A stretch of 64,000 nt of DNA from positions 41,491-105,490 of the forward strand of contig JBEKHR010000016.1 in the NCBI GenBank assembly GCA_050012175.1, given 5' to 3'. The notes under the pieces were generated by a model. That model was not told where the DNA came from. It searched no databases and saw only the letters and a list, made by a program, of their open reading frames with translations. The position numbers and the translations under genes were made by a program. The DNA is from CAVROP01 sp050012175. Its GTDB lineage: Bacteria > Acidobacteriota > Terriglobia > UBA7540. Numbering within the stretch: position 1 is the stretch's first letter; each line of letters opens with the position of its first letter. Below, piece after piece: positions 42,905-51,296 of this stretch.

Positions 42905-43621
42905 TCAAGGAACAATAATCGTGTCGCCACTCTTGAGTTCCACGTTCTGCTCGGGATTACGGCCTTTAATCACTTTTTTGTAATCGAAATGAAGCGTCTC
43001 GGAGGGACCGTTGCCCGTGGGTCTTATAATGTAAATCTTGCCTTCCTTAGCGAAATCCAAAAAGCCGCCCGCAATGGCGATGGCCTCTAGAACCGTGGTC
43101 GGTTTTCCCAATTCAAATGATCCGGGCTTTGCGACCTTACCGAGGACAGCGTATGTTCGACTTTTCACGTCTTGCACAATCACGGCAACTTCCGGGTTCG
43201 AGATATACTCTTTTAGCCTCTCTGCCACCATGCGCTGCACCTTGAGAGCCGTCAAACCGCTTACTTGCAACTCACCGATTAGCGGGAGTGATATCTTGCC
43301 ATCGGGACGCACAGGGACAGTCCGGGAAAGCTCCGTATCCTTCCAAACATTGATCGCCAAGACGTCTGAGGGGCCGATGATGTAGTCATCATCGACATGC
43401 TTGGGGTTGGGAGCGCTAGGCTGACCGCCCGTTTTATTGCCAGCTTGGCCAACCAAACTGGCCATCAGGACGTACTGGGTTCCAGCAGCTTTGCTGGAAT
43501 CTGATCCTAAAGCAATGTTGATAACGAGTGAAAGACAAGCCAATAGCGCCAGTCCGGCAAACCAAGTCCTGACACTCAGGGTCCACATCATGCCTCTTCG
43601 CTTTCTCTGGTCCGCGTTCAT
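42905..43621 (-). CDS. wza: Polysaccharide export protein (Wza-like, Poly_export/SLBB)
   Basis: A 238-residue exported protein. Signal sequence: WFAGLALLACLSLVINIALG. The Poly_export domain has DDYIIGPSDVLAINVWKDTELSRTVPVRPDGKISLPLIGEL, then ALKVQRMVAERLKEYISNPEVAVIVQDV. The SLBB domain has YAVLGKVAKPGSFELGKPTTVLEAIAIAGGFLDFA and ends NVELKSGDTIIVP. It is shorter than E. coli Wza, without the C-terminal transmembrane helix, as in many GumB-like proteins. The initiator may be the ATG at 43591, which is closer to an AGAGG motif. It is the first structural gene after the antiterminator. Confidence 0.92.
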   Translation of the reverse strand: MNADQRKRRGMMWTLSVRTWFAGLALLACLSLVINIALGSDSSKAAGTQYVLMASLVGQAGNKTGGQPSAPNPKHVDDDYIIGPSDVLAINVWKDTELSRTVPVRPDGKISLPLIGELQVSGLTALKVQRMVAERLKEYISNPEVAVIVQDVKSRTYAVLGKVAKPGSFELGKPTTVLEAIAIAGGFLDFAKEGKIYIIRPTGNGPSETLHFDYKKVIKGRNPEQNVELKSGDTIIVP

Positions 43622-43900
43622 CTGATCAAAAGCTTAATTTGAAGGGAGGAATCTATTCGCGGCCAGCCAGATTTCCGAATCAGCTTTCTCTGGGTTGATC
43701 ACGAGCGGGATCGAAGTGGGATTCCGCGCAAGGAGACTAAAACCCAGGTCGCCACTGGACTATAAACCGAATCCAACACATTTCCGCTGTCTTTATAATC
43801 CCTCATGTCCTTCAGCGCGCCCTTCCAAGTTCCAGTTGAATTCATATCGAGCTGCTGTGTCGCCGAAAAAGATTCGATGCCCTCTCAGGGAATCTGACCC
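43622..43900. other. Gap between the antiterminator and the first export gene
   Basis: About 280 bp without a gene. I looked for a promoter or terminator hairpin on the minus strand and found none that convinced me. As the first gap after an UpxY-like gene it is a natural place for a leader on which the antiterminator could act. Confidence 0.35.
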
Positions 43901-44518
43901 TCAAGCTGAGTAAGGTCGAAGTGGCTCTACAGATGGAACTCCCCTATCAATTCTCAGCACGTCGTTTCGGTCTACTTCCGCGCAACGGACGCGCTCAACC
44001 ACACTGATGTCCACTTCGGCGGAGGCAGATCGTGCGAGCATTTCCACCGAAAGGACCAATCGAAAAGCACTCTTTTTGCGGACTAGTATGCCTTGAATCC
44101 CTTCCAGGGGCCCAGACTTGATCCGCACCCAGTCTCCGCATTTAAGAAATGGGTGCGGCTCAATCCGCAATGAGCTGTCGACCAAACGGCGTACAGCATC
44201 GATTTCTTCTTGTGGTATATCCGCCGGACGCCCTGCCCAGGCCACGAGCGAGTGAACGCCTGGCGTCGTAAGGATGCTCAGCATTCGGTCGAGGCCACCT
44301 CGAATGAACACATAATTGGGGAAAAGCGGCAGGAGGAGTTCCTTGCGACGGTCCTTCCAACGGTGAATAGCACGATATTGTGGCAGGAATGCGTCGAATC
44401 CCTTGGCGGACAGGGCCTGGGAAACAATTTTTTCGCACTGATGGCGAGTGTAAAGCGCATACCAGCTCGAAGCCCAACGGCTCGCGGCGAAATTCTCGAT
44501 TCTCTCTTCGATCGGCAT
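43901..44518 (-). CDS. UpxY/RfaH-like transcription antiterminator (NusG paralogue)
   Basis: A 205-residue protein. The NusG N-terminal (NGN) domain has SWYALYTRHQCEKIVSQALSAKGFDAFLPQY and LLLPLFPNYVFIRGG, then the SLVAWAGRPADIPQEEIDAVRRLV segment typical of UpxY proteins. A KOW domain follows: FLKCGDWVRIKSGPLEGIQGILVRKKSAFRLVLSVEML. AGGGG precedes the ATG at 44518. Specialised NusG paralogues of this type are encoded at the head of long polysaccharide operons and suppress premature termination there. This fits the roughly 44 kb minus-strand locus that follows. Confidence 0.92.
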   Translation of the reverse strand: MPIEERIENFAASRWASSWYALYTRHQCEKIVSQALSAKGFDAFLPQYRAIHRWKDRRKELLLPLFPNYVFIRGGLDRMLSILTTPGVHSLVAWAGRPADIPQEEIDAVRRLVDSSLRIEPHPFLKCGDWVRIKSGPLEGIQGILVRKKSAFRLVLSVEMLARSASAEVDISVVERVRCAEVDRNDVLRIDRGVPSVEPLRPYSA

Positions 44519-46029
44519 CAGCCCCTGCCTTTCAACTTACAAAGCTCGTTCCCGCATGCAAAAGCAGCACACCGACGAGTAAAAGACGGCACTTGACAGC
44601 TCGCTTGCTTCCGGTCGTCATTGCTTCCCACAACCTTCTCCCGGTTGATCATCATCCTCAGGAACACCGTGCGAGACTTCCGGGAGATGAGTCTCCACGG
44701 ACAATGCTTGCGACGTTTTCCTGCGTGTCAGCGTTCGCAATCCCCCGGTCCAAGCTTCCTCTCTGGTAAGGTTTACATACTTCGTAACTATTACACGGAG
44801 TTTCATCCCCAGGCATTTCCCATCGACCGCTCAACCCCTGGGTTTACATTGAGATGCGAAAGTTTACTGTTTGGCAATAGGCGTGCCTTCAGCAGTCCAT
44901 GAATTGCCCGTCGCTGGCCGACAAAAGCGTTTGGAGGTAGCAAATCAATGCGCCGATGGATTGCTTGGACAGCCTCACTGTTAGCTGGCGCTTTCTGCTT
45001 TCACCCTGGACTTAGGATGCTGTGGTTCGGGCATGGGAATGAGCCAAGGGATGAATGGGCACTCTACGTGTGCATGAGCGCTCTTTCTCTTATGCGGCAG
45101 CAATATATTTGGCCGGGAGTTCTGTCGCAATCGACATACAGCTCCGCCCTTTGACTCACAGGTCCAACCATCCTGTAAGCCTTGCCTTCAGTTCTTCGCG
45201 GAAGAGACGGCCAAAACCGCCTTTGCCCGTGTCACCCAAGATTGTGAGCGACGCGTGGCAGGGTCGCAACCTCCCCTGGTCGTCACGTTTGCGTAACCCG
45301 GCTTCGCGCCATGGGTTCACGCCTAACGATTTTACCTTCCACTTTAGTGTGCTGCGCGAGCCGGATCATGCCACTCTCTGGCGACCGGCTCCATCAGTCT
45401 TCCAATCGTCCACCGGAGAGGTACGCTATCTGAGAGTTTACTTATGTTTCCCTCTCGCCGCCAAGCGTACCGGCGTACCGGTACCTTTGTACGAGGCATT
45501 GCCTAAACGACGGACCGCTGCCAACCTTGCGGCTTCGGGGTGGATTGCCTGCTCAGTCCAGGTGGTTGTTCCCCCGGACGAACTCCGAAGATGACACATC
45601 GCCTGTACACCCTATGGTCGAACAAACTGATAATAGGAATCCTTGGTCGCGACTACGTGGGCATCACCATTTGCGTATCGTAATGGGCTCGTGCCCGGCA
45701 CTCCCGACCGATGCGGCACGCCGCCTCCACTCACCTAGCCAAAGTGTGAGAAGCCGAGTGTGAGGGATTCTCAAATACCCCGCGGCGGTGCCCAGCTTGA
45801 CGCACTTCTTAGCAATCATCAAACATCAGCTTGAATCATTCCACTGCATTCGTCTCTACTGTAGATTCTGTAGAGGCACCTGGAGATTCAGGCGCTCCAG
45901 GGACTGTCGAATACTCATTCCGCAACATTTACTGCCGGGCCGATCCGATCACGTAACCGCACCCCGACAAAACACCTCGGCAGCCCCGTGCTTGATCATT
46001 ACATTAGGTACTACCAAGCTTACCTCAAC
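44519..46029. other. Long non-coding region upstream of the antiterminator
   Basis: About 1.5 kb with no recognisable full gene on either strand, apart from the low-confidence short ORF at 44948-45154. It should contain the minus-strand promoter of the polysaccharide locus. I could not point to a clear -35/-10 pair. Base composition is locally AT-richer around 44760-44900 and 45790-46030. Confidence 0.4.
44948..45154 (+). CDS. Possible small secreted or truncated protein
   Basis: The ATG at 44948 is preceded by GGAGG with about nine bases spacing. The 68-residue product starts MRRWIAWTASLLAGAFCFHPGL, resembling a signal peptide, and then loses recognisable character. It may be the head of a larger gene that has since frameshifted, or chance. 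No homologue is recognised. Confidence 0.25.
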   Translation: MRRWIAWTASLLAGAFCFHPGLRMLWFGHGNEPRDEWALYVCMSALSLMRQQYIWPGVLSQSTYSSAL

Positions 46030-46287
46030 CTAGCTACCTAGCTCGCCCAAATCCTTCCCTCGAAACAATACTCCCGAACAGCCGATGTTTTTCGCGACAC
46101 CCCTACGCCACTTGCTGGCACCGTTTACTCGATAACGCATTGGGATTTGGAGTCCGAAGCGCTGAACCCTCTCCTTGCCAGCCAATGTTATATCGCCTCC
46201 CGCATGCAACATGGCTCGAATCAACCCGCATTGAATTCTCTTCTCGGGAAAGAAACCTTCGATTATCGAGTTGAATCTTGCTACCAT
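46030..46287 (-). pseudogene. Truncated PilZ-domain remnant
   Basis: The frame contains ERVQRFGLQIPMRYRV and AKNIGCSGVLFRGKDLGELGS before TAG. It parallels TRAKRFAIHIPIRYR and ENISYSGVLFRAE of the intact PilZ protein at 39064-39405. It stops directly after the second motif, lacking the rest of the barrel, and the Ser of N-x-S-x2-G is Gly here. Confidence 0.55.
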
Positions 46288-46821
46288 ACCTAACCGGGGT
46301 GGGTGCTACAATGGCCCAACGGTGCCATTTGAATAGCACCACATGGTGCTATCTCGCGACCAGATTCTCACCACGGTCTTTTCGCGGAGAAAAATAAAGC
46401 GGGATCCATCCTCTCAGAAAAAATTGGATGCTGTACGCAGAAAGAGGATTCAGCTGTGCGCCCGTTGGTCGGCGGGGATAGCAGGCATGTCACACTGAGA
46501 CAAGCTGTCAGTCCATGGTCTGTAAAAGAACGCAGGGGGCCAGGACTAATCCTTGTTGATCCACCCATGATCAATGGCGTGGGCTTGATCCGACCAGGCC
46601 TCCACGCATGCACGATCTGTGGTCCTAATGTGCTGGCCCCGTCCGAAGCCGATAGTTGCACTGGTTCGGTGCGGTGTCCAGAAGCACACGTTCAGTCTCT
46701 GCCTCCCAGAAATCAAGGGTCACGAAAGGATGGGCGATGGTCCCCCGAACGATCGCGATCTGCGAGCCAGCCGATTTGCCTTCCTACGGGTCAACACAGA
46801 GCTTCTTTACCCGCACTAAGG
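46288..46821. other. Intergenic stretch, no gene supported
   Basis: About 530 bp in which open frames exist on both strands but none shows recognisable domains or a credible start. It probably contains further debris. Confidence 0.35.
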
Positions 46822-47265
46822 CTACCCCGGGACGACTCTGGCGATATATAACCTCGTGCCGGATACCAACCCCTCTGCGAGTCCGGTGACACGGGGGTGG
46901 ATAAGGTGCAAATCCTCGAAGGCCGCAGTTTCCCAACCCAACATATTGGTTGTCACCTCATAGAGCAGGTCCCGGCCTGGCCCTTGCCACAACCCCCCGA
47001 TCTCTTCCCAGCATGGCCTTCGGTAGTTCTTCGTCGCCCCGCGGGCGTGGAATTTGGGGTTGGCCTCGAGTATCAGCTTTCCTTCCACTTCGTGGTAGAT
47101 CTCCCCTCCGCCAATTCCCAGGCGAGGTCGATCGCGAAAATGCTCAAAGCACCGTTGAAAGTAATCCGGAAAAAAGCTGACGTCGCCATCGAGTTTCACT
47201 ACGAATTCCCAGTCGTCGCAGCGAAGGGAACGGCATCCTTTTTTGAAATCCAGTGTAACGCGCCA
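46822..47265 (-). pseudogene. C-terminal remnant of a family 2 glycosyltransferase
   Basis: The frame reads RCDDWEFVVKLDGDVSFFPDYFQRCFEHF, then IGGGEIYHEVEGKLILEANPKFHARGATKNYRR and GPGRDLLYEVTTNMLGWETAAFEDLHLIHPR. The KLDGDVSF motif is the metal-binding site of this GT2 branch, close to NLDADVSF in 27684-28598. No N-terminal 'VTAxxNEE' part precedes it. It lies outside the main locus on the far side of the non-coding region. Confidence 0.65.
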
Positions 47266-47455
47266 CGATCTTTCCCACCGATTTTTTCACGGTATTTTCC
47301 CGCTGATTTCGCAGGTTCCCCTCCAGGTTGCGTAGTGCAAACTACCGGGCCACGACATGGGCGGGATACTTGGGTATGTAGGTAAACCATGTATCCCGCC
47401 AGGTTGGGCGGGCTTGTGGGCTGTGCGGAGGTGGGGGAGATGACGTGCAGGTTGT

Positions 47456-47557
47456 GGGGCTCTGCCCCAGACCCCGGAGTTCGGCGCTTTGGTGCCAGGA
47501 TGGCTTCGTGAATCAGGAGGGGGGAGCGTTCCCGCTCCCCGGCCACCCAAGGTGGCC
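47456..47557. repeat. Cluster of three perfect GC-rich hairpins
   Basis: GGGGC-TCT-GCCCC at 47456-47468, GGGGAGCG-TTCC-CGCTCCCC at 47521-47540 and GGCCACC-CAA-GGTGGCC at 47541-47557. The second and third are back to back. They lie in a stretch without genes. They could be REP-like elements, a structured RNA or remains of a mobile element. A looser relative of the second hairpin sits near 24735-24757. Confidence 0.5.
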
Positions 47558-47836
47558 TTTGTCACAAGGCTTCGGCCCGGCCCGTCGCCGGCCTAAGCCG
47601 CTCGTCAGCTACCAGACTTACCGACAATTATCTGGGTGGGACTTCCACCCACTGGTGATCCGCGCCGTTGGGGCGCACATTAACATTCCCGTTTCCAAAC
47701 CTCGAATGACCGGTAACATATACCCGAGCGCCGTTGGATGCAATTGTCGGATTTGCAGGGATAGGTTTGTGGAGAAAACTGGGACGAAGATTGTGTAAGA
47801 CCGCTCGCGGATACTGGCCTCACTATACAGAGCGTC

Positions 47837-48430
47837 TTAAGTAATTGCGCATAGTCGACGCAAGGTGTTGTTGGGTTTAATCCAGGCGGCGAATTCGCTT
47901 TCAACCGCATGTATAACGTCATCCAGGTGCGCGAAGTATCGATTGTGCAGGCATCGGCGACGTGTGAGTTTCCAGACGCGCTCGATGGGGTTCAACTCCG
48001 GGCTGTAGGCGGGGAGGTAATCGAGCACGAAGTGATCCGCGTGCCCCTCCCTCCACTCCCGATGAAGGCGTGCATGATGGTATTTCGCGTTGTCGGTAAT
48101 GACCACAACGCGTCGTTCGGTTCGGGTGCTAGCCACCTGCAGGTGCTGGAGAAACTTCCAGCAGGTGAGGGCGTTGAACTTATCCGTCTCGCGCCGAAAG
48201 AAGAACTTGCCATCGCGCAAGCGGACGGCCCCGAAATACCCGACACTGCGCCGGGTGGGGTAATGAAGGAGCACCGGGTCCTTGGTTTCAGGCGGGACCC
48301 ACATGCGGCAGCGTGAACCGTATTGTTGAAAGTGCACTTCGTCCATGGCCCAAAGATCGACAGCGGCATCAAGGCTTAACGCCTGGAGTTTTTTTATGCG
48401 TCTTCTGCAGCACGGGATCGGCGTGGGCAA
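47837..48430 (-). CDS. IS630-type transposase, DDE catalytic part
   Basis: The catalytic half begins effectively at KKLQALSLDAAVDLWAMDEVHFQQYG (first Asp) and contains VVVITDNAKYHHARLH (second Asp) and DYLPAYSPELNPIERVWKLTRR (final Glu). That is the usual IS630 DDE order. There is no good start of its own. It is most likely produced by frameshifting or transcript slippage at the A7 run at the end of the upstream ORF. Confidence 0.85.
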   Translation of the reverse strand: MPTPIPCCRRRIKKLQALSLDAAVDLWAMDEVHFQQYGSRCRMWVPPETKDPVLLHYPTRRSVGYFGAVRLRDGKFFFRRETDKFNALTCWKFLQHLQVASTRTERRVVVITDNAKYHHARLHREWREGHADHFVLDYLPAYSPELNPIERVWKLTRRRCLHNRYFAHLDDVIHAVESEFAAWIKPNNTLRRLCAIT

Positions 48431-48899
48431 TCAGCGGGCGCGGCTTGCGCAAGCGGAAGCCGAATTGGCGAAACCTCCGCTGGCATTGGCGCACGCCCAA
48501 GCGAACCCCATAGCGCCGTGCGAGCCAAACCTGGAGCGTCTTCCCGTCCCACAGCGTTCCGCTCAGGCCGACCTCGCTCGGCGCGCCTCGCAACACCGTC
48601 TCCACCTCCTGCAGTTGCGCCTTGCTCAGGCGCTGGGGCCGTCCCGGTCGCGCCCCTTCCACCAGCCCAGCCAGACCGCGCTCTTCAAAATGTCGAACCC
48701 AGTACTCGACCGACCGTGGGGCATCTCCCAAAAGCCGGCTGACCTGGGGGCAGGTCAGCCCCTGAGCGACCAGCAGCACGCCGTGAAGGCGGTGATCGTA
48801 GCGAGATTCTTCCGAACGACGAATCTCGTCTTGGAGTCCCAGAACCATGGTGGCCGCATCGGCGATGGTAAGTGGTTTCATGACTCCATGAAACCACAC
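48369..48899 (-). CDS. IS630-type transposase, N-terminal DNA-binding part
   Basis: 176 residues with an HTH region (GVLLVAQGLTCPQVSRLLGDAPRSVEYWVRHFEERGLAGLVEG) and a second winged-helix region (LARRYGVRLGVRQCQRRFRQFGFRLRKPRPL). It ends shortly after CAT AAA AAA ACT. A shift there (+1 as read) joins it in frame to the DDE part, giving the normal IS630 sequence K-K-L-Q-A-L. A fixed 1-base indel cannot be excluded. Confidence 0.85.
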   Translation of the reverse strand: MWFHGVMKPLTIADAATMVLGLQDEIRRSEESRYDHRLHGVLLVAQGLTCPQVSRLLGDAPRSVEYWVRHFEERGLAGLVEGARPGRPQRLSKAQLQEVETVLRGAPSEVGLSGTLWDGKTLQVWLARRYGVRLGVRQCQRRFRQFGFRLRKPRPLIAHADPVLQKTHKKTPGVKP

Positions 48900-48937
48900 T
48901 TTCTCACGATGCGCAATTATTTATGACGTTCTGTATA

Positions 48938-50206
48938 GTTCGCTCCTGCTGCTATGCTTGCCGCTCCCAATGTTTACACTATTTCTTTCCTTCCTTGGCA
49001 CCCTCCGCTCCTGCTTCCAAACACGCGCGGCCTTGCAGTTGGAGAATCTTGCCCTCCGCCACCAGATCAACGTGCTTCAAAGGTCGCAGCGTGGGCGCGT
49101 TCGACTCGCGGAGCTGGACCGCCTCTTGTGGGCACGGCTGCTGCACCTGTGGTCCGGCTGGCGTTCGCCGCTCATCATCGTCAAGCCGGAAACGGTCCTT
49201 GCCTGGCATCGCCGGGGATTCCGCCTGTATTGGACCTGGAAGAGTAGGCACCGTCGGCCTGGAAGGCCTGAAGTGTCTCGTGAGGCTCGAGACCTCATCC
49301 GGAAGACGAGCCTGGCGAATTCGCTCTGGGGAGCACCACGCATCCATGGCGAACTCCTGAAGCTCGGATTTGAACTCTCTCAAGCCACCGTCGCCAAGTA
49401 CATGGAGCGTCCCCGAAAACCACCCTCCCAGACGTGGCGTACGTTCCTCGACAGTCACCTGAAGCAATTGGTCTCGACCGATTTCTTCGTGGTGCCGACG
49501 GTGAACTTTCGAATCCTCTTCGTCTTTGTGGTTTTGGCCCATCATCGGCGCCGCGTGATTCAATTCAACGTCACCGCCCATCCCACCTCGGATTGGACGG
49601 CACAAGAGATTGCTGAGGCCTTCCCTTGGGACACGGCCCCACGCTACCTGCTCCATGATCGCGATAGCGTCTATGGCGACGTCTTCCGGCAACGAGTCCG
49701 AGGCATGGCGATTCGCGAAGTCCTGACGGCCCCACGATCGCCATGGCAGAGTCCCTATGTGGAGCGCCTGATCGGATCCATCCGACGGGAATGTCTGGAC
49801 CACCTCATCGTGTTCAACGAATCGTCTCTGCGGCGCACTCTTAAATTGTATTTCGTTTATTACCATGGGGCGCGCACGCTCTTGTCGCTGGAGAAAGACG
49901 CGCCGGACAGCAGGCCGGTTCAACCGCCGGAGCTGGGGTCAGTCATTGAACTGCCGGAAGTCGGCGGACTGCATCACCGCTACGAACGGCGGGCGGCTTG
50001 AAGAATTGTTCTCGGACTTGATGTTTGCCGACCTCGAGTCGAGCGACATCCGCGAAGACTCCGATCCACTAGTAACCGGACTTTCCCCAAATTCGCGCCG
50101 CCATCAAGTCTGGAGCCCGCGCTCGCTCCGCAGCCCCCTCGACGCATTGACACCCCCGGTGAATAAGCGGCTTCTTGTAGTCGATTGAGTTTCTAGCAGG
50201 GACAGG
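48938..50206 (+). mobile_element. rve-type insertion element, copy 1 (left end truncated)
   Basis: Homologous over its length to copy 2 at 57171-58490, including about 200 bp after the transposase. The right end is placed at 50206, where the shared sequence GCAGGGACAGG stops in both copies. Only 32 bp remain upstream of the ATG, against 79 bp in copy 2, because the IS630 element at 47824-48937 abuts it. Confidence 0.75.
48970..50001 (+). CDS. Integrase-core (rve, DDE) transposase, intact copy
   Basis: 343 residues from ATG 48970, the same start as copy 2; an upstream TTG is unlikely. The N-terminal HTH region has ENLALRHQINVLQRSQ and YWTWKSR...GRPEVSREARDLIRK, then WGAPRIHGELLKLGFELSQATVAKYM. 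The catalytic core has STDFFVVPTVNFRILFVFVVL (first Asp), LLHDRDSVYGDVF (second Asp) and PRSPWQSPYVERLIGSIRRECLDH (Glu). The fold is that of IS3/IS481-like transposases encoded as a single ORF. Confidence 0.88.
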   Translation: MFTLFLSFLGTLRSCFQTRAALQLENLALRHQINVLQRSQRGRVRLAELDRLLWARLLHLWSGWRSPLIIVKPETVLAWHRRGFRLYWTWKSRHRRPGRPEVSREARDLIRKTSLANSLWGAPRIHGELLKLGFELSQATVAKYMERPRKPPSQTWRTFLDSHLKQLVSTDFFVVPTVNFRILFVFVVLAHHRRRVIQFNVTAHPTSDWTAQEIAEAFPWDTAPRYLLHDRDSVYGDVFRQRVRGMAIREVLTAPRSPWQSPYVERLIGSIRRECLDHLIVFNESSLRRTLKLYFVYYHGARTLLSLEKDAPDSRPVQPPELGSVIELPEVGGLHHRYERRAA

Positions 50207-50459
50207 CTCGAATTCCTCCAGAGCGAGAAGGCAGACCATCTTCCCGGCGATTTCTAATGCACTACGCGCCGTTGATTTCCTGCACAGATTCCAGCCAGTA
50301 GAGTGATTGACCACCGAACGGGCTCTCTTTTTCGAGAACGGCCTGCCTGTTCGTTCAGGCTCTCTGGTTTGAAGCCTTGCCGATTCGCTAAGTTTGGCTG
50401 AGCCTCTGGCCTGACTTTCGAACTGGACGAAGGTTTAAGAAAATGATAAATTGCTTAGC
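50207..50459. other. Spacer before the first toxin-antitoxin pair
   Basis: About 250 bp. The minus strand can be read as a short peptide (ARSALEIAGKMVCLLALEEFE) running into the rve element, possibly the tail of a gene cut by it, but no family is recognised. The promoter for the plus-strand pair should be here; no clear consensus. Confidence 0.35.
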
Positions 50460-51296
50460 ATGGCTGCGCGAACTGAGAACAAGTTAAACCAACTGGAACA
50501 TCTGCTGCCAGAAGGGCTGGTCACGGATGCCGCTTGGCTCGGCAAGCACGGTTATTCCTCATCTCTACGTAGCCAGTACGTTTCCGCTGGTTGGCTGGAG
50601 CAACCAACCCGGCAAGTGTTCCGCCGGACGAGGGGTTCCCTGAATTGGCAGCAGGTCGTCATCTCGCTCCAAACCCTCCTCGCCAAGAACCTCGTGGTTG
50701 GAGGGCGCACCGCCCTGGAACTACAGGGATACTCCCATTACCTCGCGCACGAGACAAAGGAGGTCCATCTGTATGGACCCAAACGTCCTCCGGCGTGGGT
50801 GGATAAGCTCGCCCTCGAAGTACAATTCCGCTACCACAACAGCGAGCGGCTATTCCGCAAAAGCCCCGATCCGGCTAGTTCCAAGCCCGGATCCGCTTCG
50901 ACCTCGCGGACGAGTACCGAATCACTACCGGCCAATCTTGTTACCCAGGCGTGGGGACAATGGGCATGGAAGCTCACCCTCTCCTCGCCCGAGCGAGCGG
51001 TGCTGGAACTCCTCGATGAATTGCCCAATCGCGAAAGCTTCCATCAGGTCGACAAGCTGATCGAAGGTCTTGCGAATCTGAGCCCGCGCCGCCTTGAGAA
51101 ACTCCTCCTCGATTGCCGCAGTGTCAAAGTGAAGCGCCTGTTCTTCTTCTTTGCTGACCGGCACCAACATGCGTGGTTGCGACGCCTCAACAAGGAGGCG
51201 ATCGATCTCGGTAAGGGAAAGCGGCTGCTCGTGCGCGGAGGAGCACTGAACACCGTCTTTCAGATCACCGTGCCGAAGGATCTCGATGCCGGTTAG
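50460..51296 (+). CDS. AbiEi-like antitoxin of a type IV toxin-antitoxin pair
   Basis: 278 residues from the ATG at 50460 (a TTG nine bases upstream is less likely). The N-terminal winged-helix region (TDAAWLGKHGYSSSLRSQYVSAGWLEQPTRQVFRRTRG) is the DNA-binding half that represses the operon. It is followed by VVGGRTALELQGYSHYLAHETKEVHLYGPKRPP and SSPERAVLELLDELPN, typical of AbiEi proteins. It overlaps the toxin gene by 11 bp (51286-51296). In this family the antitoxin counteracts the nucleotidyltransferase toxin and autoregulates transcription. Confidence 0.85.
   Translation: MAARTENKLNQLEHLLPEGLVTDAAWLGKHGYSSSLRSQYVSAGWLEQPTRQVFRRTRGSLNWQQVVISLQTLLAKNLVVGGRTALELQGYSHYLAHETKEVHLYGPKRPPAWVDKLALEVQFRYHNSERLFRKSPDPASSKPGSASTSRTSTESLPANLVTQAWGQWAWKLTLSSPERAVLELLDELPNRESFHQVDKLIEGLANLSPRRLEKLLLDCRSVKVKRLFFFFADRHQHAWLRRLNKEAIDLGKGKRLLVRGGALNTVFQITVPKDLDAG

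Larger units (their letters stand above)
47824..48937 (-). mobile_element. IS630-family insertion sequence, complete
   Basis: About 1.1 kb bounded by 29-bp inverted repeats, 47824-47852 and 48909-48937, identical at 26 of 29 positions by eye. The ends begin TATACAG, consistent with the TA target preference of the IS630/Tc1 group. It encodes a split transposase (48369-48899 and 47837-48430). Its right end lies 33 bp from the ATG of the rve-type transposase at 48970, so it appears to have clipped the left end of that element. Confidence 0.85.

Noticed and set aside
47199..47565. Minus-strand GC-rich frames over the hairpin cluster.
   Set aside because: Pro/Gly/Arg-rich translations typical of non-coding GC-rich DNA; the hairpins explain the composition.
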